Source: Sinohyriopsis cumingii
Lineage: Eukaryota; Mollusca; Bivalvia; Unionida; Unionidae
Length of the DNA: 64,000 nucleotides
Reading direction: 5' to 3'
Assembly: GCA_028554795.2 (NCBI GenBank)
Contig: CM068841.1
Location: forward strand, 22,625,308-22,689,307
Below, piece by piece: positions 46,142 through 55,680 of this stretch. A program made the translations under genes and the position numbers. How positions within the stretch are numbered: the first letter of the stretch is position 1; each line of letters starts with the position of its first letter. A model generated the notes under the pieces. The model had not been told where the DNA came from and made no database searches. It saw only the letters and a list, made by a program, of their open reading frames with translations.

Positions 46142-46968
46142 CAGTAATACCTCGTGCATTCGTGTTTCTGGATTCGTGAATTCACGGATTCGCAAAATTT
46201 TCATTGGTACCCTCTACGTTCATGTTTTCTTTATTTTATTGAACTGTACCTTCATTGTTGTTGTTGCAGGGTTTAATGCCATTTTTCAGCACACGATAGG
46301 CTATGCATGGCGGACAGTATTAATGGTGGAGGAAGAACCCGGGAAGACCCCGGAAAGAACCACCAACCCACGAGAAGCTACTGGCAAGCTTTCTCACATA
46401 CCTACATGGCTGAATCCGAGACTCGAACCCACACAGGCAGAGGTGAGATGGCAGTGATCCGTAACGGAGAGCGCTTTAGACCACTTGTCCACTCGGGGCC
46501 CCCTGTACCTTCATTATATGACTTCTGTGACGTATGAAGTTAACCTAGTTTACTTTCCTGACAATGACAAAGAAAACGTCAGTCATTAAGTTTACAGTCC
46601 CATTCGTTACTTGGTTTTACCTTACTGTGAGTGCAAAAGAAAACGGCAGCCAATGAATTAGTATAGGGGTAATATTAGTATACATGTACCATATTGTAAA
46701 TGCGCTAGTGTGGCAAATACCCATTAGGCGATACTGTACTCTATTTTTACGTCAACCATTTATTTCTCTTTTTAAGGGTAATGTATTAAGCTAACTTTTA
46801 AATGAAATTAAAGTGTTCTGGGAGCATGATTTGGGTCATACTTAGGGTTTAAACCCTAGAAATAAGCATTTATTAGCATTTTTAGTGACTCGTACCAAAC
46901 ATTCGTGATTCGTCCTGATCTGCGACTGGTTCTGGAACCTAACCTCGTGAATGTTCGAGGTATTACTG
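46142..46968. mobile_element. 827-bp pogo/Tigger-like non-autonomous element
   Basis: The termini CAGTAATACCTCG (left) and CGAGGTATTACTG (right) are perfect inverted repeats for 13 bp, with imperfect pairing for another ~10 bp ('..cattc'). TA flanks both ends (46140-46141 and 46969-46970). A SINE (46257-46502) is inserted, so the original element was about 565 bp. I see no DDE transposase motif. Confidence 0.83.
46257..46502 (-). mobile_element. tRNA-derived SINE family B, nested copy
   Basis: The minus-strand head 'ggggccccgagtggacaagt' is followed by a class-II-tRNA-like region and B-box 'gggttcgagtctcgg'. The body has 'gaaccacc..', 'cccgggttcttcctccacca' and 'ctgtccgccatgcatagcct', and the tail is (CAA)n. 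The flanking 13-bp duplication CTGTACCTTCATT is perfect (46244-46256 and 46503-46515). It lies inside the pogo-like element. Confidence 0.94.
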
Positions 46969-46984
46969 TATTTATATACCCAAA

Positions 46985-47176
46985 CAATAACCATATTCAG
47001 AGAAACATGTCTTGAGAGACATCTGCTATGAGAGACCACCTGTTTTGAGAGACCAGGATCTCCATGCACATATTTATTGATTATATAGTGCTATGACCTG
47101 TTATGAGAGACCACCTGTCTTGAGAGACCAATATTTTTTGGCAGAAGAAGCGGTCTTTCAAGACAGGTTCTACTGT
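46985..47176. mobile_element. Partial pogo-like element with one terminal repeat
   Basis: The right end, reverse-complemented, is CAGTAGAACCTGTCTTGAAA, a pogo/Tigger-like terminus followed by TA. The interior repeats 'atgagagaccacctgt.ttg' + 'agagacca' twice, as subterminal motifs of such elements do. No left terminus was found, so the copy is truncated or rearranged. Confidence 0.45.
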
Positions 47177-47195
47177 ACACCAAGAGCTTCTTGTA

Positions 47196-47325
47196 GGTCA
47201 GTGGTTCTTTCCAGGGTTTTCCCGGGTTCTTCCTCCACCAATTATACTGGCCACCATGTATACCCTATCTTGTGCTGAAAAATGGTGTTAAACCCTATAA
47301 CAACAACAACAACAACAATAATAAC
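47196..47325 (+). mobile_element. tRNA-derived SINE family B, 5'-truncated copy
   Basis: Begins in the body at 'gtaggtcagtggttctttcc' and continues through 'cctccaccaattatactggc' and 'tcttgtgctgaaaaatggtg' to an (AAC)n tail. The tRNA-like head is absent. Confidence 0.85.
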
Positions 47326-47500
47326 CATATACATGCACATACTGATACACTTATTAGGTGTATCAAGATTACTTCAAATATGCAGATGACTTTTGTCCCT
47401 GGGTCTATTCTTATAACCAGGCACTTAGATATTCCCGTTCCACTAAACCACATTGCTGGGGTTGTAACATCAAAATGAATTACATCATCACCCTATAACT

Positions 47501-47747
47501 GAGACCCCGAGTGGCCGAGTGGTCTAAAGTGCTCACTGTTATGGATCACTGTCATCTCACCTCTATTAGCGTGGATTCGAGTCTCAGATTCAGTCAATGT
47601 GAGTATGTGAGAAAGCTTGCCAGTAGCTTCTCTTGGGCTGGTGGTTCTTTCTGGGGGTTTTCCCAGGTTCTTCATCCACCATTTATACTGGCCACATAGC
47701 CTAATTTGTGCTGAAAAATGGCGTTAAACCCTACAACAACGACAACA
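47501..47747 (+). mobile_element. tRNA-derived SINE family B copy
   Basis: The head has 'gagtggccgagtggtctaaa' and B-box 'ggattcgagtctcag'. The family body and an (AAC/GAC)n tail follow. The flanking 14-bp duplication ATCACCCTATAACT / ATCACCCTGTAACT (47487-47500 and 47748-47761) has one mismatch. Confidence 0.93.
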
Positions 47748-47761
47748 ATCACCCTGTAACT

Positions 47762-48190
47762 ATAATCAAACTTACTGGGGATTACAAATTAAATTTATCA
47801 TTAGCCATAGGGGCCATCTCTAACTCCCAGAGATTAAGTCTTTGTACACTCAGTGAGCATGAAATGATGAATTTATGCATGCAAGTTATATTGGCCCTGG
47901 GTCAAAACTTAAAAACTATAAAGATACCCGACCTATCATTATGCACTAACTACTAGGTATGAAGGATAAATTCTGATATATATGAAAATAAAATTGGGCC
48001 CTGGAGTCTATTCATAACATCAAGGACTTGTGATTTGCATTTATCACAATGTACAGATCATGTTGTTGCATTCTATGTGCTTTAAGTTCTTGCATTTTAG
48101 ACTGTTTTCTGCATTTATTCAAAAAATTATACGAAACTGAACCATGTAAAGGATATCTTGCGTATTTTATTATAAGAGAGCATTTTAAAT
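47762..48190. other. Unique stretch, no gene recognised
   Basis: No coding or repeat signature noticed. Confidence 0.45.
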
Positions 48191-48398
48191 ACCATATTTA
48201 CTCGCTTACAAGTCAAATCAGACTGCAAACAAGAAATATCCCGCTATTCTGCAGCATTATGCACCTGCAGATCAGGGTCTGTATTGTTTATTCTACTGAT
48301 TACTCCTAACTGCACAGACACAGATTGATGGTGCAATATGCAATGCAGATCTGGGTCTGTGCATTTTGCAGTTTGACTTAACATCAAAGTACAAATGA
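48191..48398. mobile_element. Palindromic MITE family M1, copy 5
   Basis: The left end 'accatatttactcgcttaca' is followed by 'agtcaaatcagactgcaaac', then 'cctgcagatcagggtctgta', 'ttactcctaactgcacagac' and 'gcagatctgggtctgtgc', with mirrored right end 'gcagtttgacttaacatc'. Right terminus diverged. Confidence 0.72.
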
Positions 48399-48399
48399 T

Positions 48400-49076
48400 A
48401 TGTAAAATACCTGTCTTCAGCCATAATGAATAATAAGTGTTCTCAGGAACCTTGTGTTTAATCTGCATCCATGTGCTCATGTATACCCCCATATATATCA
48501 AACTTCCCAAAACATCAACACAAAAATTTGATGATGATGCTACTGTCATCACAGGCACCAGGAAAATGATGGCTGTGTCTCACTATGCTTATACAGGTAA
48601 AATACAGGTAAGGCAATTCATGAGTAATACTGGATATTAGTCTATTAGAGTAATGCAAGTTTACTGCATCAAAGCATCGTGATCTTAATGACCTGGGATT
48701 TACAGAAATTTTCAGAGTGACTGGTTTAAACTGGTAAGGAAACTGAAAAGTACATTTATAACAAATAGATCTAGTCATTTAGCCTTCTCACTATCAAATG
48801 GCCACCCACTAAATTACCATCTGCCTTTTCATCTGACCTATTTTTTTCTCTTTTCTCAAAGATTGTTTATTGGTTGCAAAGTGTTTAAGCTTGTACTTTT
48901 CAGCTTCAATCTTTTATTACAAAAGATAAAAAAAGCTGGTAATTAGTGTTTTTAGGTGCACAATGGAGAAGATGAATTAACATTTTTTCAAGGTTGGAAG
49001 AGAACAGCCCATGCATTCTCCAATCTTTCTGAACATTAAATTAAATTTCGATTTGTGTGAAAATTGTAATATTCTG
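48400..49076. other. Unique stretch, no gene recognised
   Basis: Several 60-104-codon frames on both strands, none resembling a known family. Confidence 0.45.
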
Positions 49077-49302
49077 TACGATATACTCGCTTATTAGTCA
49101 AGTCAAACTTGCAAACTGCACAGACTCAGATCTGCTGGCACATAATGCATAATGCACATGCATATCTGGATCTATGCATTTTGTTAGGAGTAATCAGTAG
49201 AACAAACAACACAGACCCTGATCTGCAGGTGCATTATGCTATGGCAGAACAGCTCTTTGTTGTTTGCAGTTTGATTCAACTTATAAGCAATTATATATGG
49301 TA
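49077..49302. mobile_element. Palindromic MITE family M1, copy 6
   Basis: The left end is 'cgatatactcgcttattagt'. The right end, reverse-complemented, is 'ccatatataattgcttataa' then 'gttgaatcaaactgcaaac'. Interior blocks 'cagactcagatctgctggca', 'ttgttaggagtaatcagtag' and 'accctgatctgcaggtgcat' are as in copies 3 and 5. Copies 5 and 6 lie 0.7 kb apart in opposite internal orientation. Confidence 0.75.
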
Positions 49303-50307
49303 ACTTGAAAAGGAAAAAAGCTATCATGGGCAGATTTGACTGCAATGCTAAATTTCAATGACTGATGTGCTTTACATAAAGCCCAGGCTTAAAACGTTTT
49401 GAAAAAAAAAAATTGCACATTGTCATGAATTCTATAGACTAGAATGATAATACTTTTGTATTGTTCAGGAAAAAATTCACTCATCCTTGCCCACCAAACA
49501 CTTGTCATGACAAAGCAAACAAGTCAATATTTCTGAACCCAAAGCAGATTCTTTTTAATGAGTACAGATTGCTTTTTTGTGATGCCCTGCCCAGATGCTG
49601 CCTGCATTGTAAATTATACTTTATGTCATGAACCAAAACAGAGCCAAAGATGCTGAGAACTAATTTTAAAGTTCATTGAAATTAAAAAGTTGTAACCAGA
49701 TCTGCTTGTGCCGGAAGAGTGCTGTAATATAAAAGTGCCTTGAACAACGGCTAGAAAAAACCCCAAGGTAAATGAAGATGGGTGCAGTCACTAAAATTAC
49801 ATGTGCACTTTGGAATGGAGGGATTGGCACTTCTCTGAGGAAGGAGTAAGAGTTCTTTTGGGGTTTCTTGCTGTTGAATATGGTCTTTCTAATATTCCTA
49901 CCTAAATTCCTTGATGCAAAAGAACTTGCCCAATTTATTTTCCATTTTCAAAACCTGTGGATTACGTTTTGATATTTTCTGCTTTTATTTATGTTCTTAC
50001 TATTTAATTTCATACCTGTGTAGATTTACTTTAAAGTTCTTCATGATAGGATTTGTAAAAATGGTATATCCTGAAGATTTTATTTACGAATGAACATGTT
50101 AGAAAGAGGGCTCACATGTCTTCTAAAAAAAAAAATCAAAAACATTTACTGACAATGTCAGGTCTATCAATTAGCTTATCAGCATGCAAACATGGATTAA
50201 GCCAGTGCGTATGGATTTGCACTCATACATTTGAAGTTCATTGCATCAAAATAGCTGTGATCAAAAGTTGAAAACTTATTAGGATCTACTGAGGGTAGAT
50301 ATTGGTA
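49303..50307. other. AT-rich stretch, no gene recognised
   Basis: Short frames only. The last ~100 bases read open on the minus strand as the non-repetitive tail of the minisatellite frame that follows. Confidence 0.45.
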
Positions 50308-52350
50308 TAGTTCCATATTAGATAATCTCATTCCATACTGAACTGAATGTTGATATAGGTAGAGTTCCCTATTAGATGGTCTTATGCCATACTGAACTGA
50401 GTGTTGATATGGGTAGAGTTCCATATGAGATGGTCTTATGCCATACTGAACTGAGTGTTGATATGGGTAGAGTTCCATATGAGATGGTCTTATGCCATAC
50501 TGAACTGAGTGTTGATATGGGTAGAGTTCCATATGAGATGGTCTTATGCCATACTGAACTGAGTGTTGATATGGGTAGAGTTCCATATGAGATGGTCTTA
50601 TGCCATACTGAAGTGAGTGTTGATATGGGTAGAGTTCCATATGAGATGGTCTTATGCCATACTGAACTGAGTGTTGATATGGGTAGAGTTCCATATGAGA
50701 TGGTCTTATGCCATACTGAACTGAGTGTTGATATGGGTAGAGTTCCATATGAGATGGTCTAATGGCATACTGAACTGAGTGTTGATATGGGTAGAGTTCC
50801 ATATGAGATGGTCTAATGCCATACTGAACTGAGTGTTGATATGGGTAGAGTTCCATATGAGATGGTCTTATGCCATACTGAACTGAGTGTTGATATGGGT
50901 AGAGTTCCATATGAGATGGTCTAATGCCATACTGAACTGAGTGTTGATATGGGTAGAGTTCCATATGAGATGGTCTTATGCCATACTGAACTGAGTGTTG
51001 ATATGGGTAGAGTTCCATATGAGATGGTCTAATGGCATACTGATCTAAAGGTTGATATGGGTAGAGTTATATATATTAGATGGTCTTATGCCATAATAAA
51101 CTGAGGGTTGATATGGGTTGAGTTATATATATTAGATGGTCTTATGCCATAATAAACTGAGGGTTGATATGGGTTGAGTTCCATATGAGATGGTCTAATG
51201 GCATACTGAACTGAGTGTTGATATGGGTAGAGTTCCATATGAGATGGTCTAATGGCATACTGAACTGAGTGTTGATATGGGTAGAGTTCCATATGAGATG
51301 GTCTAATGCCATACTGAACTGAGTGTTGATATGGGTAGAGTTCCATATGAGATGGTCTTATGCCATACTGAACTGAGTGTTGATATGGGTAGAGTTCCAT
51401 ATGAGATGGTCTAATGGCATACTGATCTAAAGGTTGATATGGGTAGAGTTATATATATTAGATGGTCTTATGCCATAATAAACTGAGGGTTGATATGGGT
51501 TGAGTTATATATATTAGATGGTCTTATGCCATAATAAACTGAGGGTTGATATGGGTTGAGTTCCATATGAGATGGTCTTATGCCATACTGAACTGAGTGT
51601 TGATATGGGTAGAGTTCCATATGAGATGGTCTAATGGCATACTGATCTAAAGGTTGATATGGGTAGAGTTATATATATTAGATGGTCTTATGCCATAATA
51701 AACTGAGGGTTGATATGGGTTGAGTTATATATATTAGATGGTCTTATGCCATAATAAACTGAGGGTTGATATGGGTAGAGTTATATATATTAGATGGTCT
51801 TATGCCATAATAAACTGAGGGTTGATATGGGTTGAGTTCCATATTAGCTGGTTTTATGCGACAATAAACTGAGGGTTTATATAGGATGAGTTCCATATTA
51901 GATGGTTTCATGCCACAATAAACTGAGGGTATATATGGGTAGAGTTCCATATTAGATGGTTTCATGCCATAATAAACTGAGGGTTTATATGGGTTGAGTT
52001 CCATATTAGATGGTTTCATGTCATAATAAACTGAGGGTTTATGTGGCTTGAGTTCCATATTAGATGGTCTTATGCATTAATAAACTGAGGGTTTATATGG
52101 GTAGAGTTCCATATTAGCTGGTCTTACGCCATAATAAACTGAGGGTTTATGTGGGTTGAGTTCCATATTAGATGGTCTTATGCCATAATAAACTGAGGGT
52201 TTATATGGGTAGAGTTCCATATTAGCTGGTCTTATGCCATAATAAACTGAGGGTTTATGTGGGTTGAGTTCCATATTAGATGGTTTCACGCCATAATAAA
52301 CTGAGGGTTTATATGGGTTGAGTTCCATATTATATTGTCTTAAGCCATAC
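50308..52350. repeat. 54/56-bp minisatellite, about 37 copies, open on both strands
   Basis: Unit: 'gagttccatatgagatggtc', 'ttatgccatactgaactgag', 'tgttgatatgggta'. The left part is homogeneous. The right part (from ~51830) is a diverged subfamily ('aataaactgagggtttata'). A 'ttatatatatt' variant adds two bases. On the minus strand, 54-bp units encode the 18-residue repeat MELYPYQHSVQYGIRPSH over 273 codons (51018-50197), ending in a non-repetitive tail. The plus strand is open too (128 codons). The 56-bp variants break the frame at 51018-51086 and again beyond. No signal peptide or splice context was found. Probably non-coding, though a Tyr-rich repetitive secreted protein cannot be excluded. 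Confidence 0.93.
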
Positions 52351-52934
52351 TAAGAACAGAATAATGTGGGTTAAGCCAGCGGTGTGTATTAGGGCATCAC
52401 GAAGAAAGGGGTAGTTATGGCAATAACTAAATTTAAGATAAACTTTCTCAACTCTGAAAAAATTAATTCCAACACCTATGTATACTATCTTCCAAAACAC
52501 CTTGCACAGTAACTATGCATTTCTGTTAATGGTCATCTTTTTACCATTTATGCTAAAGATGCAAAATTGATGAACTTGCATGAATCTTCAAAATCATCCC
52601 TTAATTAAAGGGCTGAGATTTTATTTAGGGTCAGTCTGAACTTTAACCATCATTAAAAAAACAACTTGCATTTCATCAGGATCTGATTGGCTTCGGTAAC
52701 AGACCTTATGTTTAGATTTAAACTTAGGCTTGGAAGATATCCATTTTGACTTCGATCTTTTGACTGGTCAAACTTTTGTCAGAAATTTCATCCTATCAGA
52801 CTCCTATAATTTGAGACAAAATCTAAAATCAAGGACTCAGAACTCCAAAATTAGGAGTCATGTTTAGCCTCTTAATATCTTTGAAATCCAATATGTTATT
52901 AGACACATAAGTAATCAAATCAAATTGTACAGAA
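52351..52934. other. Unique stretch downstream of the gene, no feature recognised
   Basis: Lies between the minisatellite and the putative polyadenylation site of the minus-strand gene. Confidence 0.4.
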
Positions 52935-52940
52935 TTTATT
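52935..52940 (-). terminator. Putative poly(A) signal AATAAA of the minus-strand gene
   Basis: TTTATT on the plus strand reads AATAAA on the minus strand, 237 bp after the TGA stop of the large exon. This gives a plausible 3' UTR of about 260 bp. It is the only canonical hexamer noticed close behind the stop. No cleavage evidence is available. Confidence 0.45.
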
Positions 52941-53176
52941 AATGAAGTTCGTATTTTGTGCTGAGTCAGTTTCATGACTGTGGTCTGGTCACACATGAAA
53001 ACTTAACCATCTAGAAACTATTACAAATTATTCCCAAACACAAATATAACTGTAAAATTTCACAAAAACTTTAAATATTGTACACAGCAGTTTTCAAAAT
53101 TAGAAATCTGTGAAAAAATTAGCAATGTGAAAATTTTCTCATATCAAATCCAGCAACTTTCCCCACATACCAAAGC

Positions 53177-55138
53177 TCAAGTATTAAATCTATCCCTTAT
53201 CAATAGAACACTTGCCATCTCGTCTCCTTCCTCCAAAGTCTTGGCCACAGGATCAACTGGACTTCTGTCTTTCTCAAATTGGGCTTCTTCAGTGTTTCCA
53301 AGATGACAGACATAAAGTGCCACCTCATGGTCAAGAAGTGCCTCCTGGTAGCGAATGTGGGCTGCTCTTAGTGTTGAACTGTGTAGTGATGCCACTGATG
53401 TCCTTGACACCGACCTCAAGGTACTGCCACCTGATTGGTCACAAAGTGTCAGCTGACCTCTTTGGGGAGTAGTCTTTGACTGTAAATGGGTTACCATGGT
53501 AACTGGGCATTCTGCCATATTTCCTCTTAAAGACAAGGAGCCTATAGACGGTGTGAGTGAAGTGTTCACAGATTTAAATGCTGTAGGAAATTTTTTGTCA
53601 GTCTTTTTGACTGGGGTCTCATGAACGTTTTCAAAAATTGACTGTGAATATGTCATGCATAGTTCAACTTTTCTTGAAAGATCAGCAATATTTTCAAAGT
53701 CAGTTGTTATGGTACTGTATGTTTTTGTAGCTGTCTCTGTAGCAATTTCTGCCTCTTGAACTTGTCCAGATTTCTCAATCTTTTGATGAATATCTTTTTC
53801 TTGCATGGCTTCAGCTGTGAATCTGGTCTCTAATGATTGGGATTCGACCTTGTCTTTGACTTCTGATGATACCAGTTCACTTTGTTGCTGCCTAGCAACA
53901 CTTTTCATTGCAAGAGGTGTCCATATTGGCGCAGAAACTTTCTGAACACCACTAGGTTCTGGTGCCACATGTTTTCTAACAGGTGTAGGTGCATACCAGT
54001 CACCCTTCTCCTCCTCTATATTACCAATGCCAGCATTATGTCTTGACAATGAATTTGACCTGAGAGTGTTTGGGGTAATTTCTGGATGACCTTCCTCTGA
54101 CCTTGACAATGAAGGCCTAGGTATTGATTGGAATTCTTGTTCTGAAGCTTTATGTTGTCTTGTGGTTTCTGATAGTGTCAACTTTTCAACATTTTCAACT
54201 TTGACACTGGAACATTGAGAGTGGTGAGCATCTGCAACTGTATTATCATCTCTGGAGGAGGACAGTTCCTCTGAAAAATGTGGAAACTCAACAAAAGGTT
54301 TCTGGATTTGAATTTTAACACCCTCACTATGTGTCTTAGGCACAGAAATTGATGTTTTACTATCCACAGAGGATAAAGCAGCACCAGACTTCACATTTTC
54401 TATTGTCTTTGTGTCCACTTTCACATTTCCATTAAAGTAGTCTGCATGGGTGTGCAAGTTTTCCCTGCTTATCTCAGAGTAAGATGCATAGTAATTCACA
54501 TCTTCTTGTTTCAAAAAATTTCCAGTGACACTAATATATTCTGCATTCCTGTTTAAATTTTGCTGGACTTGCAACCTCTCCTTTATTTTTTCTTGAAACC
54601 AGAAGAGCTGTTCAGGAGTAAGATACTCAATCTGACTCAATAGTGAGCTACCATTTGCTTGATGATGACGAATATTGCTGGAAGTGGGATGTCTCAGTGA
54701 GGCTGGCTCAGCCCCAATGTGCGTAACTGGATTGGCAAGACTCATAATTCTGGTATCAGTGACTCCTGATTCACTCGCAGAAACAACTGTATTTGTAGTC
54801 TCACTTATGGCAGACTGAGCTAAGGTGTTTAATGAGGACTGGTTATCTAATGTATAGGACTGGACTTGTGTGCTACTGACACAGGTCTGGGTACCAGACC
54901 CAATAGATTGGTTTGATGCTACTTGTCTTAAATTTGACTGGTTCTGGGATTGTGCAACTTGGATATTGGACTGGGGTGGAGATATGGTCAAACAAGGGTG
55001 ATTAATAATTTGCTGATGAAGATGATCATTTTGATGGGATGTATTTCTCTCTTCCAGTGGGATGTCTTCCTGCATTGCATGGTGTAAGCCTCTTACAGCT
55101 ACCTTTCGTGCAGACCATGATTCTTTAATTTCAGCCTC
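53177..55138 (-). CDS. Terminal coding exon of an unrecognised Ser/Thr/Gln-rich protein
   Basis: One uninterrupted frame of 653 codons plus TGA, by far the longest non-repetitive frame in 64 kb. I start it at 55138 because the bases just upstream read 'aacttcttttgcag', a good 3' splice acceptor in phase 0. The ATG at 55174 would lie inside the intron. The first residues are EAEIKESWSARKVAVRGLHH. Gln/Asn/Ser-rich sequence follows to about residue 180. Next comes a charged, probably helical segment (YLTPEQLFWFQEKIKERLQV, about residues 185-205), then long low-complexity Ser/Glu/Thr-rich sequence. A 'WYAPTPVRKHVAPEPSG' / 'SAPIWTPLAMKSVARQQQ' patch lies near 390-430. The C-terminus is helical and charged (RAAHIRYQEALLDHEVALYV...EGDEMASVLLIRDRFNT). 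I see no signal peptide, membrane segment or catalytic motif. The composition suggests a largely disordered scaffold, possibly cytoskeletal, but the function is not known to me. An AATAAA lies 237 bp past the stop, and a 21-bp minisatellite sits in the preceding intron. Confidence 0.85.
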   Translation of the reverse strand, partial: EAEIKESWSARKVAVRGLHHAMQEDIPLEERNTSHQNDHLHQQIINHPCLTISPPQSNIQVAQSQNQSNLRQVASNQSIGSGTQTCVSSTQVQSYTLDNQSSLNTLAQSAISETTNTVVSASESGVTDTRIMSLANPVTHIGAEPASLRHPTSSNIRHHQANGSSLLSQIEYLTPEQLFWFQEKIKERLQVQQNLNRNAEYISVTGNFLKQEDVNYYASYSEISRENLHTHADYFNGNVKVDTKTIENVKSGAALSSVDSKTSISVPKTHSEGVKIQIQKPFVEFPHFSEELSSSRDDNTVADAHHSQCSSVKVENVEKLTLSETTRQHKASEQEFQSIPRPSLSRSEEGHPEITPNTLRSNSLSRHNAGIGNIEEEKGDWYAPTPVRKHVAPEPSGVQKVSAPIWTPLAMKSVARQQQSELVSSEVKDKVESQSLETRFTAEAMQEKDIHQKIEKSGQVQEAEIATETATKTYSTITTDFENIADLSRKVELCMTYSQSIFENVHETPVKKTDKKFPTAFKSVNTSLTPSIGSLSLRGNMAECPVTMVTHLQSKTTPQRGQLTLCDQSGGSTLRSVSRTSVASLHSSTLRAAHIRYQEALLDHEVALYVCHLGNTEEAQFEKDRSPVDPVAKTLEEGDEMASVLLIRDRFNT

Positions 55139-55420
55139 CTGCAAAAGAAGTTTAAATTTGCTATTATGTTTCAAGCAAAAACATTTTAAGATTCATTTTT
55201 TTGTAAGGTAAGCTCAGTTTAACACTAGTGAATGGTAAAAGTAATAAATGAAGGATTAAGGTGGACAGATCAGTGCTGAGACTATTAGTCTTGCTCTTAT
55301 AGTTTTATGTCTCATTAGATCCCTTCTGGGGTCAGTGATGTAGAACAGGCCAGATATATCCTCCTACATGTACTAAAAGGTGAATAATTAAGGCAGGAGC
55401 CACAGTGGCTGAAGATACAC
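55139..55420 (-). other. Intron upstream of the large exon, acceptor side
   Basis: On the minus strand it ends 'aacttcttttgcag' (AG at 55140-55139). No further exon is evident before the minisatellite. Confidence 0.5.
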
Positions 55421-55680
55421 AGCCATGTCAATGTCAAACACGGCCATGTCAATGTCAAACACAACCATGTCAATGTCAAACACAGCCATGACATTGTCAA
55501 ACACAGCCATGTCATTGTCAAACACAGCCATGTCAATGTCACACACAGCCATGACAATATCAAACACAGCCATGTCAATGTCAAACACAGCCATGTCAAC
55601 ATCAAACACAGCCATGTCAATGTCAAACACAGCCATGTCAACATCAAACATAGCTATATCAATGTTAAAGACAGCCATGT
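55421..55680. repeat. 21-bp minisatellite, about 12 copies
   Basis: Unit 'gccatgtcaatgtcaaacaca', with variants 'acattgtcaa', 'acaatatcaa' and 'caacatcaa'. It lies about 283 bp upstream of the acceptor of the 653-codon exon, inside its intron. Being a multiple of three, it stays open on both strands (MSMSNTA; FDIDMAV), which should not be read as coding. Confidence 0.95.

Noticed and set aside
50376..50762. Plus-strand 128-codon frame with VLCHTELSVDMGRVPYEM repeats
   Set aside because: Simply the opposite strand of a 54-bp minisatellite whose length is a multiple of three. There is no start, splice or UTR context.
53212..53472. 86-codon plus-strand frame antisense to the large exon
   Set aside because: Shadow of the minus-strand coding frame with no independent features.
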